From the NCBI GenBank assembly GCA_963975245.1, contig CAXBFJ010000001.1:310001-374000 (forward strand): DNA of 64,000 nucleotides, read 5' to 3'. This document shows positions 17,931 through 25,663 of this stretch, piece by piece. The notes beneath the pieces are model-generated. The model was not told the origin of the DNA. It made no database searches and saw nothing but the letters and a program-made list of their open reading frames with translations. The position numbers and the translations under genes were made by a program. Every line of letters begins with the position of its first letter. Position 1 is the stretch's first letter. This DNA comes from Panacagrimonas sp963975245 (GTDB lineage: Bacteria > Pseudomonadota > Gammaproteobacteria > Nevskiales > Nevskiaceae).

Positions 17931-17954
17931 TTGATTCTCCTGTTCGGTGTTGTT

Positions 17955-19316
17955 CTAACTGCTGAGGATGTTCTTGAGTGTCGCCTGATACTGCTGAATG
18001 TCCGCTTCATTGCGTGTTTCAGTGGCGCAGACCAGCAAGGCATCGCCCAATTCGGGGAAATGCCGGCTCAGATCAAAGCCACCAAAGATGCCCTGCTCGG
18101 CAAGCGCTTCGAGCACGGGCGCCACTTTCTTTGGCAGCCTCAATGCGGTCTCGTGGAAATGCGCGCCGTCAAAGATGCGTTCCACACCGTCGATCTGGCA
18201 CAGGCTGTCCACCAGCTTGCGCGTGTTCTGCACGCAGCTTGAAGCGACCTTCGCCAAGCCCTGCGGGCCCAGAAGCGACAGGTGAATGGTGGCGGCGGTC
18301 ACCAGCAAGCCCTGATTGGTGCAGATATTGGAGGTCGCCTTCGCGCGGCGGATGTGCTGCTCACGGGCCTGCAGGGTCAGGGCAAAACCCTGCTTGCCAT
18401 CCACGTCGACTGTGCGGCCAACAATGCGCCCAGGCACCTGACGCACCAGCGCCTGACGTGCGGTCAGGAAGCCGAAATAAGGTCCGCCACTGGCCAGCGG
18501 AGCACCGAGTGGCTGGCCTTCTCCGCAGACAATATCGGCACCTTTGCTTCCCCATTGGCCCGGTGGTTTGAGCAGGGCCAGCGATACCGGATTCACCACC
18601 GCCACCACCAATGCGTTTCGCTCATGGGCCCAGTCGGTGAGCGCATCCACATCTTCCATCAGGCCGAAGAAATTGGGCTGCGCAATGACCACGGCGGTAG
18701 GTGCGTCGCCAGCAATGGCATCCAGCGACTTGATGTCGGTCTTTCCGCTGGCAGGGTCGATCGGCAACATCTCGCAGACGATGCCCTGGGCAGAGGTGCA
18801 GCTCTGCACGACTTCGCGATAGTAGGGGTGCAATGCCTGTGGCAGCAGCACCCGCATCGACGGATTCGTGCGGTTGGCTCGCGCTGCCATCAGCAGGGCT
18901 TCGGCCAGTGCACTGGCGCCGTCATACAGAGAGGCATTGGATACTTCCATGCCGGTGAGCTCAGACATCATGGTCTGGTACTCGTACAGCAACTGTAGGG
19001 TGCCCTGGCTGGCTTCTGCCTGATACGGCGTATAGGCGGAATAGAACTCCCCGCGCGTGGTGATTTCCCACACGGCCGCCGGGATGTGGTGCTCGTAGGC
19101 GCCGGCACCGCAGAAATTGATCAGGCGGCCATCCTGCGCGGCGCGTTCGGACATCAGCCGGGTAACGTCCATCTCTGAGAGCGCGTCCGGTACGCCCTTG
19201 AGCTTGCCGTAGCGCAGGTCAGCTGGAATTTCGTCAAAAAGAGCTTCGATGCTGGGGGCGCCAATGCGCTCCAGCATGGTTTTGACGTCACTTTCGGTAT
19301 GCGGAATAAAAGGCAT
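17955..19316 (-). CDS. gcvPA: Glycine dehydrogenase (decarboxylating) subunit 1
   Basis: 453 residues, matching the N-terminal half of the P-protein. Landmarks: MPFIPHTESDVKTML start, GAGAYEHHIPAAVWEI, SAYTPYQAEASQGTLQ and NASLYDGASALAEA. It forms the alpha2beta2 glycine decarboxylase with GcvPB. It starts 61 bases after gcvH. The gene is complete, with no frameshift. Confidence 0.95.
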   Translation of the reverse strand: MPFIPHTESDVKTMLERIGAPSIEALFDEIPADLRYGKLKGVPDALSEMDVTRLMSERAAQDGRLINFCGAGAYEHHIPAAVWEITTRGEFYSAYTPYQAEASQGTLQLLYEYQTMMSELTGMEVSNASLYDGASALAEALLMAARANRTNPSMRVLLPQALHPYYREVVQSCTSAQGIVCEMLPIDPASGKTDIKSLDAIAGDAPTAVVIAQPNFFGLMEDVDALTDWAHERNALVVAVVNPVSLALLKPPGQWGSKGADIVCGEGQPLGAPLASGGPYFGFLTARQALVRQVPGRIVGRTVDVDGKQGFALTLQAREQHIRRAKATSNICTNQGLLVTAATIHLSLLGPQGLAKVASSCVQNTRKLVDSLCQIDGVERIFDGAHFHETALRLPKKVAPVLEALAEQGIFGGFDLSRHFPELGDALLVCATETRNEADIQQYQATLKNILSS

Positions 19317-19377
19317 GACTATTTCAGGCGTGCAGAATCAGGGCAGGGAAGGCAGTGCAATCGAGCGGGCTGGATAC

Positions 19378-19767
19378 TCAGGCGTCGTCGAGTGTTTTCT
19401 CGTAGGCAGCCGCATCGAGCAGGGCATCCAGATCGGCGGCATTGCCCGGTTTCATTTTCCAGATCCAGCCTTCGCCATAGGGGTCGCTGTTGATCAGTTC
19501 CGGGGCATCGGCGAGCGCCTCATTCTGGGCAATGACTTCTCCGGCGACCGGTGCGTAGACATCCGATGCTGCCTTGACCGATTCCACCACCGCACAGGCT
19601 GCGCTGGCATTGAGTGCAGATCCGACAGCGGGGGCTTCCACAAAGACCAGATCGCCAAGGGCTTCCTGCGCGTGGTCGGTAATGCCAATGGTCAGGCTGC
19701 CATCGGCTTCGAGGCGTACCCACTCGTGGGACGCGGCGTATTTCAGATCATTGGGTGAATTGCTCAT
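19378..19767 (-). CDS. gcvH: Glycine cleavage system H protein
   Basis: 129 residues. The lipoyl-lysine context VESVKAASDVYAPVAGEV is intact, as are SHEWVRLE at the N-terminus and DPYGEGWIWKMKP near the C-terminus. It shuttles the aminomethyl group between P, T and L proteins. It is the second gene of the riboswitch-led operon (33 bases after gcvT). No lipoylation or gcvL gene is visible in the window. Confidence 0.97.
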   Translation of the reverse strand: MSNSPNDLKYAASHEWVRLEADGSLTIGITDHAQEALGDLVFVEAPAVGSALNASAACAVVESVKAASDVYAPVAGEVIAQNEALADAPELINSDPYGEGWIWKMKPGNAADLDALLDAAAYEKTLDDA

Positions 19768-19800
19768 CGAGACAGGACTCCGAAAAAGTTGATTGGCTGG

Positions 19801-20883
19801 TTACTTGAGAAGGGATTGGCCGTTGCGGGCAAACGGTGGTTTGACGATTCGCGCTGCCTGCCACTTGCCGCGAATCTCGACTTCGCAGTCGGTCTCGTCA
19901 GTAGGCTGGATGCGAGCCAGGCCGATGGATCGCTTCAGCGTGGGGCCGAAGCCGCCGCTGGTGAGCTCGCCGGTAGCCCCGGATGCGAATCGAATTTTCA
20001 TGTGGGCGCGGAGCACGCCGCGCTCTTCGAGCAGCACGCCAACCTGCACCGGGTGCGACTCGCCTTGCTGCTTTTCGAGGACAGAACGGCCAATAAAATT
20101 ACGTCCCGGATTCAGCGCAACCGTCCAGGCCAGACCTGATTCCAGCGGCGTGACGGTTTCGTCCATGTCCTGACCGTAGAGATTCATTCCCGCCTCGAGT
20201 CGCAAGGTATCGCGCGCGCCCAGACCGCAGGGCGTGACGCCAGCGGCGAGCAGATTTTCCCAGAGCGGAGCGAGCTGATCGTGCGGAACGAGCAGTTCGT
20301 AGCCATCCTCACCGGTATATCCGGTGCGCGCGACAAACAGATCGCCCTGCGCGCAGGCATTGAAGGGTTTGAGCGCAGCGGCGCGCGGCGCGAGCCCGGG
20401 TGGCAACTGAGCTTCGACCAGCTTGCGTGCTTCAGGGCCCTGGACTGCGAGGATGCCGAGGTCAGTGCGCGGTTTGACCTGCACGTCAAAGGCGCCGGCC
20501 TTGGATTGAATCCAGGCGATGTCCTTTTCGGCCGTACCGGCATTCACGACCAGACGAAAATAGTCTTCGCTGAGAAAGTAGACGATCAGGTCATCGAGAA
20601 TGCCGCCGTCTTCGCGCAGCAGGCAGGTGTAGAGCGCCTTGCCCGCGTTCTTGAGTTTGTCCACATCATTGGCGAGCAGATAGCGCAGGAACTCGCGGAC
20701 GCGCGCGCCGTGAAGATCGACTCCGCACATGTGGCCTACGTCGAACATGCCGGCCTTGCTGCGTACTGCGTGGTGCTCGTCCATCTGCGAGGCGTACTGG
20801 ATGGGCATTTCCCAGCCGGCAAAATCCACCAGACGCGCCTTGAGTTGGCGGTGTTGTTCAATAAGAGCAGTTTGTTTGAGCAT
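19801..20883 (-). CDS. gcvT: Aminomethyltransferase (glycine cleavage T protein)
   Basis: About 360 residues beginning MLKQTALIEQHRQLKARLVDF at ATG 20883. Folate-binding family landmarks FAGWEMPIQY, MFDVGHMCGVDLHG, RTGYTGEDGYELLVP, GLGARDTLRLEAGMNLYGQD and GEMTSGGFGPTL-like (here GELTSGGFGPTL) are present. It releases ammonia and forms methylene-tetrahydrofolate. The frame remains open through the riboswitch, but that part is RNA, not protein. An AAGGGAT Shine-Dalgarno lies in the leader. Confidence 0.96.
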   Translation of the reverse strand: MLKQTALIEQHRQLKARLVDFAGWEMPIQYASQMDEHHAVRSKAGMFDVGHMCGVDLHGARVREFLRYLLANDVDKLKNAGKALYTCLLREDGGILDDLIVYFLSEDYFRLVVNAGTAEKDIAWIQSKAGAFDVQVKPRTDLGILAVQGPEARKLVEAQLPPGLAPRAAALKPFNACAQGDLFVARTGYTGEDGYELLVPHDQLAPLWENLLAAGVTPCGLGARDTLRLEAGMNLYGQDMDETVTPLESGLAWTVALNPGRNFIGRSVLEKQQGESHPVQVGVLLEERGVLRAHMKIRFASGATGELTSGGFGPTLKRSIGLARIQPTDETDCEVEIRGKWQAARIVKPPFARNGQSLLK

Positions 20884-20925
20884 GCGATCCCTTGCCGGCA
20901 AAAAATAAGCCAATGGTGATCGCCC

Positions 20926-21132
20926 CTCTGTCTTCCCGGCAAACCTCACCGGACCTGAGAGTTCAGGTACGCCTTCGCGACCTTGCCCCATCGGTGGTCC
21001 ACGAATGTGGACGCTCTCCAGAGTCGATATATAGGTCTTGCGACCTACTTTCCGCGTGCTCCCTTTGCCTGAGCGATTGACGAGCGGTGTTGCGCCTTCG
21101 GCGCCGTCACAGTGACGGTCTCTCGCACACGG
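20926..21132 (-). ncRNA. Tandem glycine riboswitch upstream of gcvT
   Basis: On the minus strand two glycine aptamers are visible. Aptamer I spans about 21132-21052: P1 pairs CCGTGTGC (21132-21125) with GCACGCGG (21059-21052), enclosing GAGAGACC, GGCGCCGAAGGCGCAA and the conserved CTCAGGCAAAGG core. Aptamer II spans about 21023-20926: P1 CTCTG/CAGAG encloses GGAGAGCGTCC, the CCACCGATGGGGCAAGG block and AACTCTCAGGT. Directly after P1 of aptamer II, GCGATC (20923-20918) is complementary to GATCGC (20889-20884), which sits between the SD and the ATG of gcvT. This could be a translational expression platform (inferred). Glycine binding is known to turn gcv genes on. Confidence 0.93.
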
Positions 21133-21149
21133 ATTGATATCGTGGGCCG

Positions 21150-21155
21150 ACTATA
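21150..21155 (-). promoter_or_regulatory. Putative -10 box of the gcv operon promoter
   Basis: On the minus strand TATAGT lies about 18 bases before the first riboswitch helix, the right place for a start site near 21143. The matching -35 position is a poor fit, so an activator may be required. Prediction only. Confidence 0.4.
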
Positions 21156-21238
21156 CCGGCTCAGGCCGCAGGCCGGTAGCCATGACATACGCGGGGGCGA
21201 TGAAAGCGCGGTTCGCTGAGCAGAACGTGGCTTGGCTG

Positions 21239-22420
21239 TCAGGAGCGCCCGGCAGCGCGCGCAGAAAGCAGCTGCTTGAGTGGCTCGATGCGGTTAATGG
21301 TGTTCATGCCGAAGCTCAAAACCCGGTGCCAAGACTTTGCATCCAAAGAGAAAGCCTTGTTGAGTGCGTCGGTCAGGCCGAGCATTTCCAGATTCTCCGC
21401 AGCACGGGCGCGTTCATAGCGTTTGAGCGTTCGCAGCGCGCTCCAGCTGCGCTTCTGCTGTCGTGCCTCACTCAGGACTCGCGTCAGTTCCGCGACATCG
21501 GCGAGTCCCAGATTCAGACCTTGCCCGGCGAGTGGGTGGACGACATGCGCACTGTCTCCGACCAGGACGCAGCGCTCGGAGACGTATTGGCTTGCGTGCA
21601 ACAGCCGCAGCGGGAAACTGATGCGTTCGCTGCTGGCCAGTACCGTCCCGGCCACAGATTGCGTTGCTTCCTCAAGCCGGCGGGCGAACGCGGCATCATC
21701 CAGTGCGAGCAGCGCCTCGGCTTCGGCATTGTCCGCTGACCAGACCAGTGAACGACGGCCATCGGCCAGCGGCAGCAGGGCCAGGGGGCCGGTCTTCAGG
21801 AATCGCTGGAGCGCTTGACCGTCATGCTGCAAGGAGGTCTTCAGATGACAAACGATGGCTTTGGCCTTGTAGTCCCAGCCGGTGGTCTCGATGCCCGCGA
21901 AGTCACGAATGCTCGAACCTGCACCCTCGGCGCTGACCAGCAGTTGTGCGCGCAAGCAACTGTCATCGGATAGCTGCATTTCAACGCCGTCATCGTCGAT
22001 CTGCATGCGCTCGACCTGACACTCTGCAATGAGATGCGCCGCGTCGACCGTGGCCCAGAGCGCATGGCTGATCGGGCGGTGCTCCATGATCCAGCCCAGA
22101 CCCTGCGCAGTAGCGTCGAATTTCAGCGCATCGGCGGGCTGCTGGTCCCACACGCACATCTGCCTGATTGGGGCTACGCGTTTCATGTCCAGCTGCTGCC
22201 AGATCTCCAGCGTCCTGAGCAGTTCTGCCGAAGAAGGGTTGATGGCATAGACCCGTGGGTCATACGCTGCATCGGGATCCGGTGGAGACAGCACTGGCAC
22301 TTTGCCGCGTTCGATCAAGCGCACATCGAAACCTTGCAGGCGCAGCGCGAGATAGGCTGTCAGGCCGACGATGCCGCCGCCGATGATGGCGATATCGCAT
22401 GCGGGTCGCTGTGTGCTCAT
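21239..22420 (-). CDS. ubiI: UbiH/UbiF/VisC-family FAD hydroxylase (UbiI-like position)
   Basis: 393 residues. FAD-binding GGGIVGLTAYLALRLQG near the N-terminus and the second FAD motif VGDSAHVVHPLAGQGLNLGLAD are intact. It is a class A flavin monooxygenase of ubiquinone ring hydroxylation. Immediately upstream is ubiH (4-base ATGA overlap), so the two are coupled. The order ygfB-pepP-ubiH-this gene-gcvT matches E. coli, where this slot is ubiI (visC), the C5 hydroxylase. Assignment to UbiI rather than UbiF-like regiospecificity rests on position. Confidence 0.83.
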   Translation of the reverse strand: MSTQRPACDIAIIGGGIVGLTAYLALRLQGFDVRLIERGKVPVLSPPDPDAAYDPRVYAINPSSAELLRTLEIWQQLDMKRVAPIRQMCVWDQQPADALKFDATAQGLGWIMEHRPISHALWATVDAAHLIAECQVERMQIDDDGVEMQLSDDSCLRAQLLVSAEGAGSSIRDFAGIETTGWDYKAKAIVCHLKTSLQHDGQALQRFLKTGPLALLPLADGRRSLVWSADNAEAEALLALDDAAFARRLEEATQSVAGTVLASSERISFPLRLLHASQYVSERCVLVGDSAHVVHPLAGQGLNLGLADVAELTRVLSEARQQKRSWSALRTLKRYERARAAENLEMLGLTDALNKAFSLDAKSWHRVLSFGMNTINRIEPLKQLLSARAAGRS

Positions 22421-23661
22421 GAGTTCTGAAGCAGCGGTCGTGAGCCTTTCATTCCCAGATTCTGGCTCAGGATGTTCTGTCGCACCGGGCTGTCGAATTC
22501 GAGCAGCATCAGCCCGAGGTGACGCAGGCCGCGCAGCCCCGGAACCGCATTGGAGAACAGGCGGACCAGGCGGTCGGTAAATTCGGAAACCTGCTTTCGA
22601 TCGGACAGGCGCTTGTCACGATAGGCCTCCAGCACATGCGCGTCGCCGGGGTCGGGCACCGGACCGATCAGCGCGGCGAGGGTGGCCGCATCGCGCAAAC
22701 CGAGATTGAAACCCTGCGCCGCAACCGGATGCAGGCTCTGCGCAGCGTTGCCGATAAAGACCGTACGTGGGGCAGTCAGGGCGTCGCTCATGACCCGCGT
22801 CAGCGGATAGCTCATCCGCCGGCCCGGACTGGAGAGCTTGCCGAGCCGCTCGCCAAATGCATCCATCGCCTTATCGACGAAGGCGTCGTCGCTGAGCTTG
22901 AGAAAGGTTTCGAGCTGGTCCGAAGGCAGGGTCCAGACCAGCGAGCAGGCGTGGCCCTGTTCGTCATCGGGCTTGGGCAGCAGGGCCAAGGGACCGGAGC
23001 TGAGGAATCGCTCGTAGGCGACGCCTGCATGTGGAAACTGCGGACGTACGGCGGTCACGACGGCGTGCTGGCCATACTCGCGTTCATCTGCACCGAGCTT
23101 GAGCAGACTGCGGACGGCAGATCGCGCACCATCTGCTGCAACGACAAGCTGTGCATGCAAACTGGAACTTGCTGACTCGGTTTCAAGGGTCAGCAGCACG
23201 CTGTTTGCCAGCAGTTGCAGGCCCGTGACGGAAGCCGGCCGCAGGATGTCGACCTGCGCCTGCGTGGCCGATTGCCAGAGCAGGTCGTTGATGGCGCGCA
23301 TGGGCGTGTTGTATCCCAGCGCCGGCAGTCCGGCCTGCTCGGCTGAAAACCGCGCCGCGCCGAAGCGGCCGCGCTCTGAAATATGCGTGGAAAGGATGGG
23401 CTCGCAGGCGGGAGACAGCGCCGCCCACAGATCCAGAGATTCCAGAATCTCTCGCGAACCGGCATTGAGCGCGATGCAACGCTCGTCCCAAGATGCGCTC
23501 CCGGGCCGGGGCGGCTGGGCCTCAATCAAGACGACCCTGCGCCCTTGCCGGCGCAGGGCCACTGCGAGGCTGCAACCAACCAGACCGCCGCCGACAATGG
23601 CGACGTCATACGGCTGGCTCGTGCCGGCCGGCGCTTCAGAATGAGTCGTGATGCTGCTCAC
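22417..23661 (-). CDS. ubiH: 2-octaprenyl-6-methoxyphenol hydroxylase
   Basis: 414 residues. FAD-binding GGGLVGCSLAVALRRQG, an ERCIALNAGSREILESLDLW block and the second motif GNAAQSLHPVAAQGFNLGLRD are visible. It hydroxylates the ubiquinone ring (C1 position) in aerobic ubiquinone synthesis, at the inner membrane or Ubi complex. It overlaps pepP upstream and the UbiI-like gene downstream by 4 bases each. Regiospecificity is inferred mainly from gene order and E. coli similarity. Confidence 0.88.
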   Translation of the reverse strand: MSSITTHSEAPAGTSQPYDVAIVGGGLVGCSLAVALRRQGRRVVLIEAQPPRPGSASWDERCIALNAGSREILESLDLWAALSPACEPILSTHISERGRFGAARFSAEQAGLPALGYNTPMRAINDLLWQSATQAQVDILRPASVTGLQLLANSVLLTLETESASSSLHAQLVVAADGARSAVRSLLKLGADEREYGQHAVVTAVRPQFPHAGVAYERFLSSGPLALLPKPDDEQGHACSLVWTLPSDQLETFLKLSDDAFVDKAMDAFGERLGKLSSPGRRMSYPLTRVMSDALTAPRTVFIGNAAQSLHPVAAQGFNLGLRDAATLAALIGPVPDPGDAHVLEAYRDKRLSDRKQVSEFTDRLVRLFSNAVPGLRGLRHLGLMLLEFDSPVRQNILSQNLGMKGSRPLLQNS

Positions 23662-24977
23662 CCGGCCATCAGGGCTTCGATTTCACCCACGCGCTTGGGA
23701 ACGTCGGAGGTCAGTACCTCGTGACCGTCCTGGGTGATCAGGATGTCGTCCTCGATACGGATGCCGATGCCCCAGAATTTTTTGCTGACGCCGCGGGTGC
23801 CGGGTGCGATATACAGGCCGGGTTCCACTGTCATGACCATGCCAGGTTCAAAACGACGCGGCTTGTTGGCAATCTTGTAGCGACCCACGTCATGTACATC
23901 CATGCCCAGCCAGTGGCCGGTGCCATGCATATAGAACTGGCGATGTTTCTCCTGCGCGATGAGCTCATCCGGATCGCCCTTGAGCAGGCCTAGGGCAACC
24001 ATGCCCTCGGTCAGTTTCCTGGTTGCCGCCTCGTGCGGCTTGGCGCTGGATGCGCCCGGCTTCATCTTTCGCATGGCAGCTTTCTGAGCCTCCAGCACCA
24101 CTTCGTAAACCGCTTTCTGCTCGCCGGTGAAGCGACCATTTACCGGAAAGCTGCGGGTGATGTCGGAGGTGTAGCCGCGAAACTCGCCGCCCGCGTCGAT
24201 CAGCAACAGATCGCCGTCTTTCAAGCGTGCATTGTTCTCCACGTAATGCAGGATGCAGGCATTGTCCCCGCCACCGACGATGGAGCCGTAGCCGGGCTGC
24301 ATGTCGTTGGATTCGAATTCCGCGTGAATGCGCGCCGCAACTTCCCATTCGTAGCGGCCGGGCCGTGTGAACTGCATGGCAGCGACGTGGGCGGCGGCAG
24401 AGACCTTCGAGGCATGACGCATCAGCTCGATCTCGGCCGGCCGCTTGAACAGGCGCATCTCGTGGAGCGTGGACTCCAGTGCAATGATCGTGTCCGGAGC
24501 GGCGCCGCCACGGCGTGAGACTTCCCGCAGATGTCGCAGCAGCTGGGCGATGTGAGCATCGAGCTCCGGTTGATCACCCAGGGTGTAGTGCAGGGCATCG
24601 CGGCCGCTGAGAATCTGAGGCAGCAGGACATCAAACTGGTCGAGATCAAAAGCCTGATCCGCGCCAAAGCCGCGCCGTGCCCCGGCCGGGCCAGCCCGGC
24701 GACCGTCCCAGATTTCCCGCTCCTTGTCCTTGGGGCGCACGAACAGGATGAACTCGCCCTCAGGCCGGCCCGGTGCCAGCACCGCAATGGATTCGGGCTC
24801 GTGAAAGCCGGTCAGATACTGAAAGTCACTGTTCTGGCGAAAGCGATAATGTGTGTCGCGGGCGCGCACGGCCTCGTGCGCTGCCGGAATGATGGCAACG
24901 CCGGACTTGCCAATGCGTTTCATCAGCTCGACGCGGCGTTCGAGGTGTTCTGTCTTGTCTGCTGGACTCAGTCGCAT
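23658..24977 (-). CDS. pepP: Xaa-Pro aminopeptidase
   Basis: 439 residues, usual for proteobacterial aminopeptidase P. The dinuclear metal ligands are visible in order: Asp in LLIDAGGEF, Asp in YTSDITRSFP, His in HGTGHWLGMDVHD, Glu in VEPGLYI and Glu in IGIRIEDDI. It removes N-terminal residues preceding proline in the cytoplasm. It is the second gene of the ygfB-pepP-ubiH-ubiI-like block. Confidence 0.95.
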   Translation of the reverse strand: MRLSPADKTEHLERRVELMKRIGKSGVAIIPAAHEAVRARDTHYRFRQNSDFQYLTGFHEPESIAVLAPGRPEGEFILFVRPKDKEREIWDGRRAGPAGARRGFGADQAFDLDQFDVLLPQILSGRDALHYTLGDQPELDAHIAQLLRHLREVSRRGGAAPDTIIALESTLHEMRLFKRPAEIELMRHASKVSAAAHVAAMQFTRPGRYEWEVAARIHAEFESNDMQPGYGSIVGGGDNACILHYVENNARLKDGDLLLIDAGGEFRGYTSDITRSFPVNGRFTGEQKAVYEVVLEAQKAAMRKMKPGASSAKPHEAATRKLTEGMVALGLLKGDPDELIAQEKHRQFYMHGTGHWLGMDVHDVGRYKIANKPRRFEPGMVMTVEPGLYIAPGTRGVSKKFWGIGIRIEDDILITQDGHEVLTSDVPKRVGEIEALMAG

Positions 24978-25000
24978 GATGGTAAGGCGAGGATATCGGC

Positions 25001-25582
25001 TTAGTGCAGCGTGGAGGATTCGTCGTCGACCGAGGCCGTCCGCGGGCGCATTTCCAGAAACAGGAGCTGGGCGGCCACGCGCACGTACTCCACCAGCTCG
25101 ACATAGGCGGCCTCTTCTTCTTCAGGCACGCCCGTGGCGTCGAAGCCGGCGCTGGTGAACTGCGCCAGATCCTTGATGGTTTCCCGCGCTTCTTCAGATA
25201 ACTTCTTGATGTCGATCTTCTGCTTGCTGGACAAACCGTAGAGGAACCCACCGCACCAGGCAGCCAGGGCTTCGATACGAATCCGCAGGGGCGTACTGTC
25301 AGGCGGTAGCAGGGGTTCAAAGACCATGTCGGTGGACATCAGATCAGCCGCGCAGGACTGACTGAGCTTGTCGAGAGCGATGCGGGAGTTGGGGTCCAGT
25401 GGCTGGCCACTGTCGGCGCCTTCCATGACCAGGGCGCCGATGTCGAACTGCCCATTGTTGAGGACGCAGAGTGCGCCGCAAAGCGCGCCATGAAAGTGAG
25501 CGGGTGCTTCGGTGTAACCGACCAGCTTGAGCAGGCTGCTCAGCTCAAGGTAGTCGAGGCTGTCTTCTGTAGATTCGGTCAT
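25001..25582 (-). CDS. ygfB: UPF0149 (YgfB/YecA-like) family protein
   Basis: 193 residues from ATG 25582 (MTESTEDSLDYLELSSLL). Family features: HFHGALCGALC near the N-terminus, AWCGGFLYGLS in the middle and EEAAYVELVEYVRVAAQLLFLE near the C-terminus. The frame reads further upstream, through argA antisense, which is rejected. YgfB is an all-alpha protein. In Pseudomonas it has been linked to regulation of beta-lactam resistance genes, but a general function is unsettled. It is first in the minus-strand pepP/ubi block. Confidence 0.9.
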   Translation of the reverse strand: MTESTEDSLDYLELSSLLKLVGYTEAPAHFHGALCGALCVLNNGQFDIGALVMEGADSGQPLDPNSRIALDKLSQSCAADLMSTDMVFEPLLPPDSTPLRIRIEALAAWCGGFLYGLSSKQKIDIKKLSEEARETIKDLAQFTSAGFDATGVPEEEEAAYVELVEYVRVAAQLLFLEMRPRTASVDDESSTLH

Positions 25583-25651
25583 CGCACAAGTATACGGCGC
25601 GACGCGGGTCCAATTGGCAGGCTGCGGAGCGGACGCCGGGACGCAGGCCTC

Positions 25652-25657
25652 TATAAT
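25652..25657 (+). promoter_or_regulatory. Perfect TATAAT -10 element of argA (possible leaderless start)
   Basis: TATAAT ends 6 bases before the argA ATG at 25664, so initiation would fall at or within a base or two of the start codon. No Shine-Dalgarno is present. The -35 position is weak. A TTGGCA at 25614 is too far away (32-base gap) to serve. Confidence 0.6.
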
Positions 25658-25663
25658 CGCGTC

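Noticed and set aside
20884..20991. In-frame N-terminal extension of gcvT (MGQGREGVPELSG...)
   Set aside because: The region encodes conserved riboswitch aptamer II and its leader, not protein. GcvT family N-termini begin at MLKQTALI.
25614..25619. TTGGCA as a -35 box for argA
   Set aside because: It lies 32 bases from the -10 element, much too far for a sigma-70 promoter.
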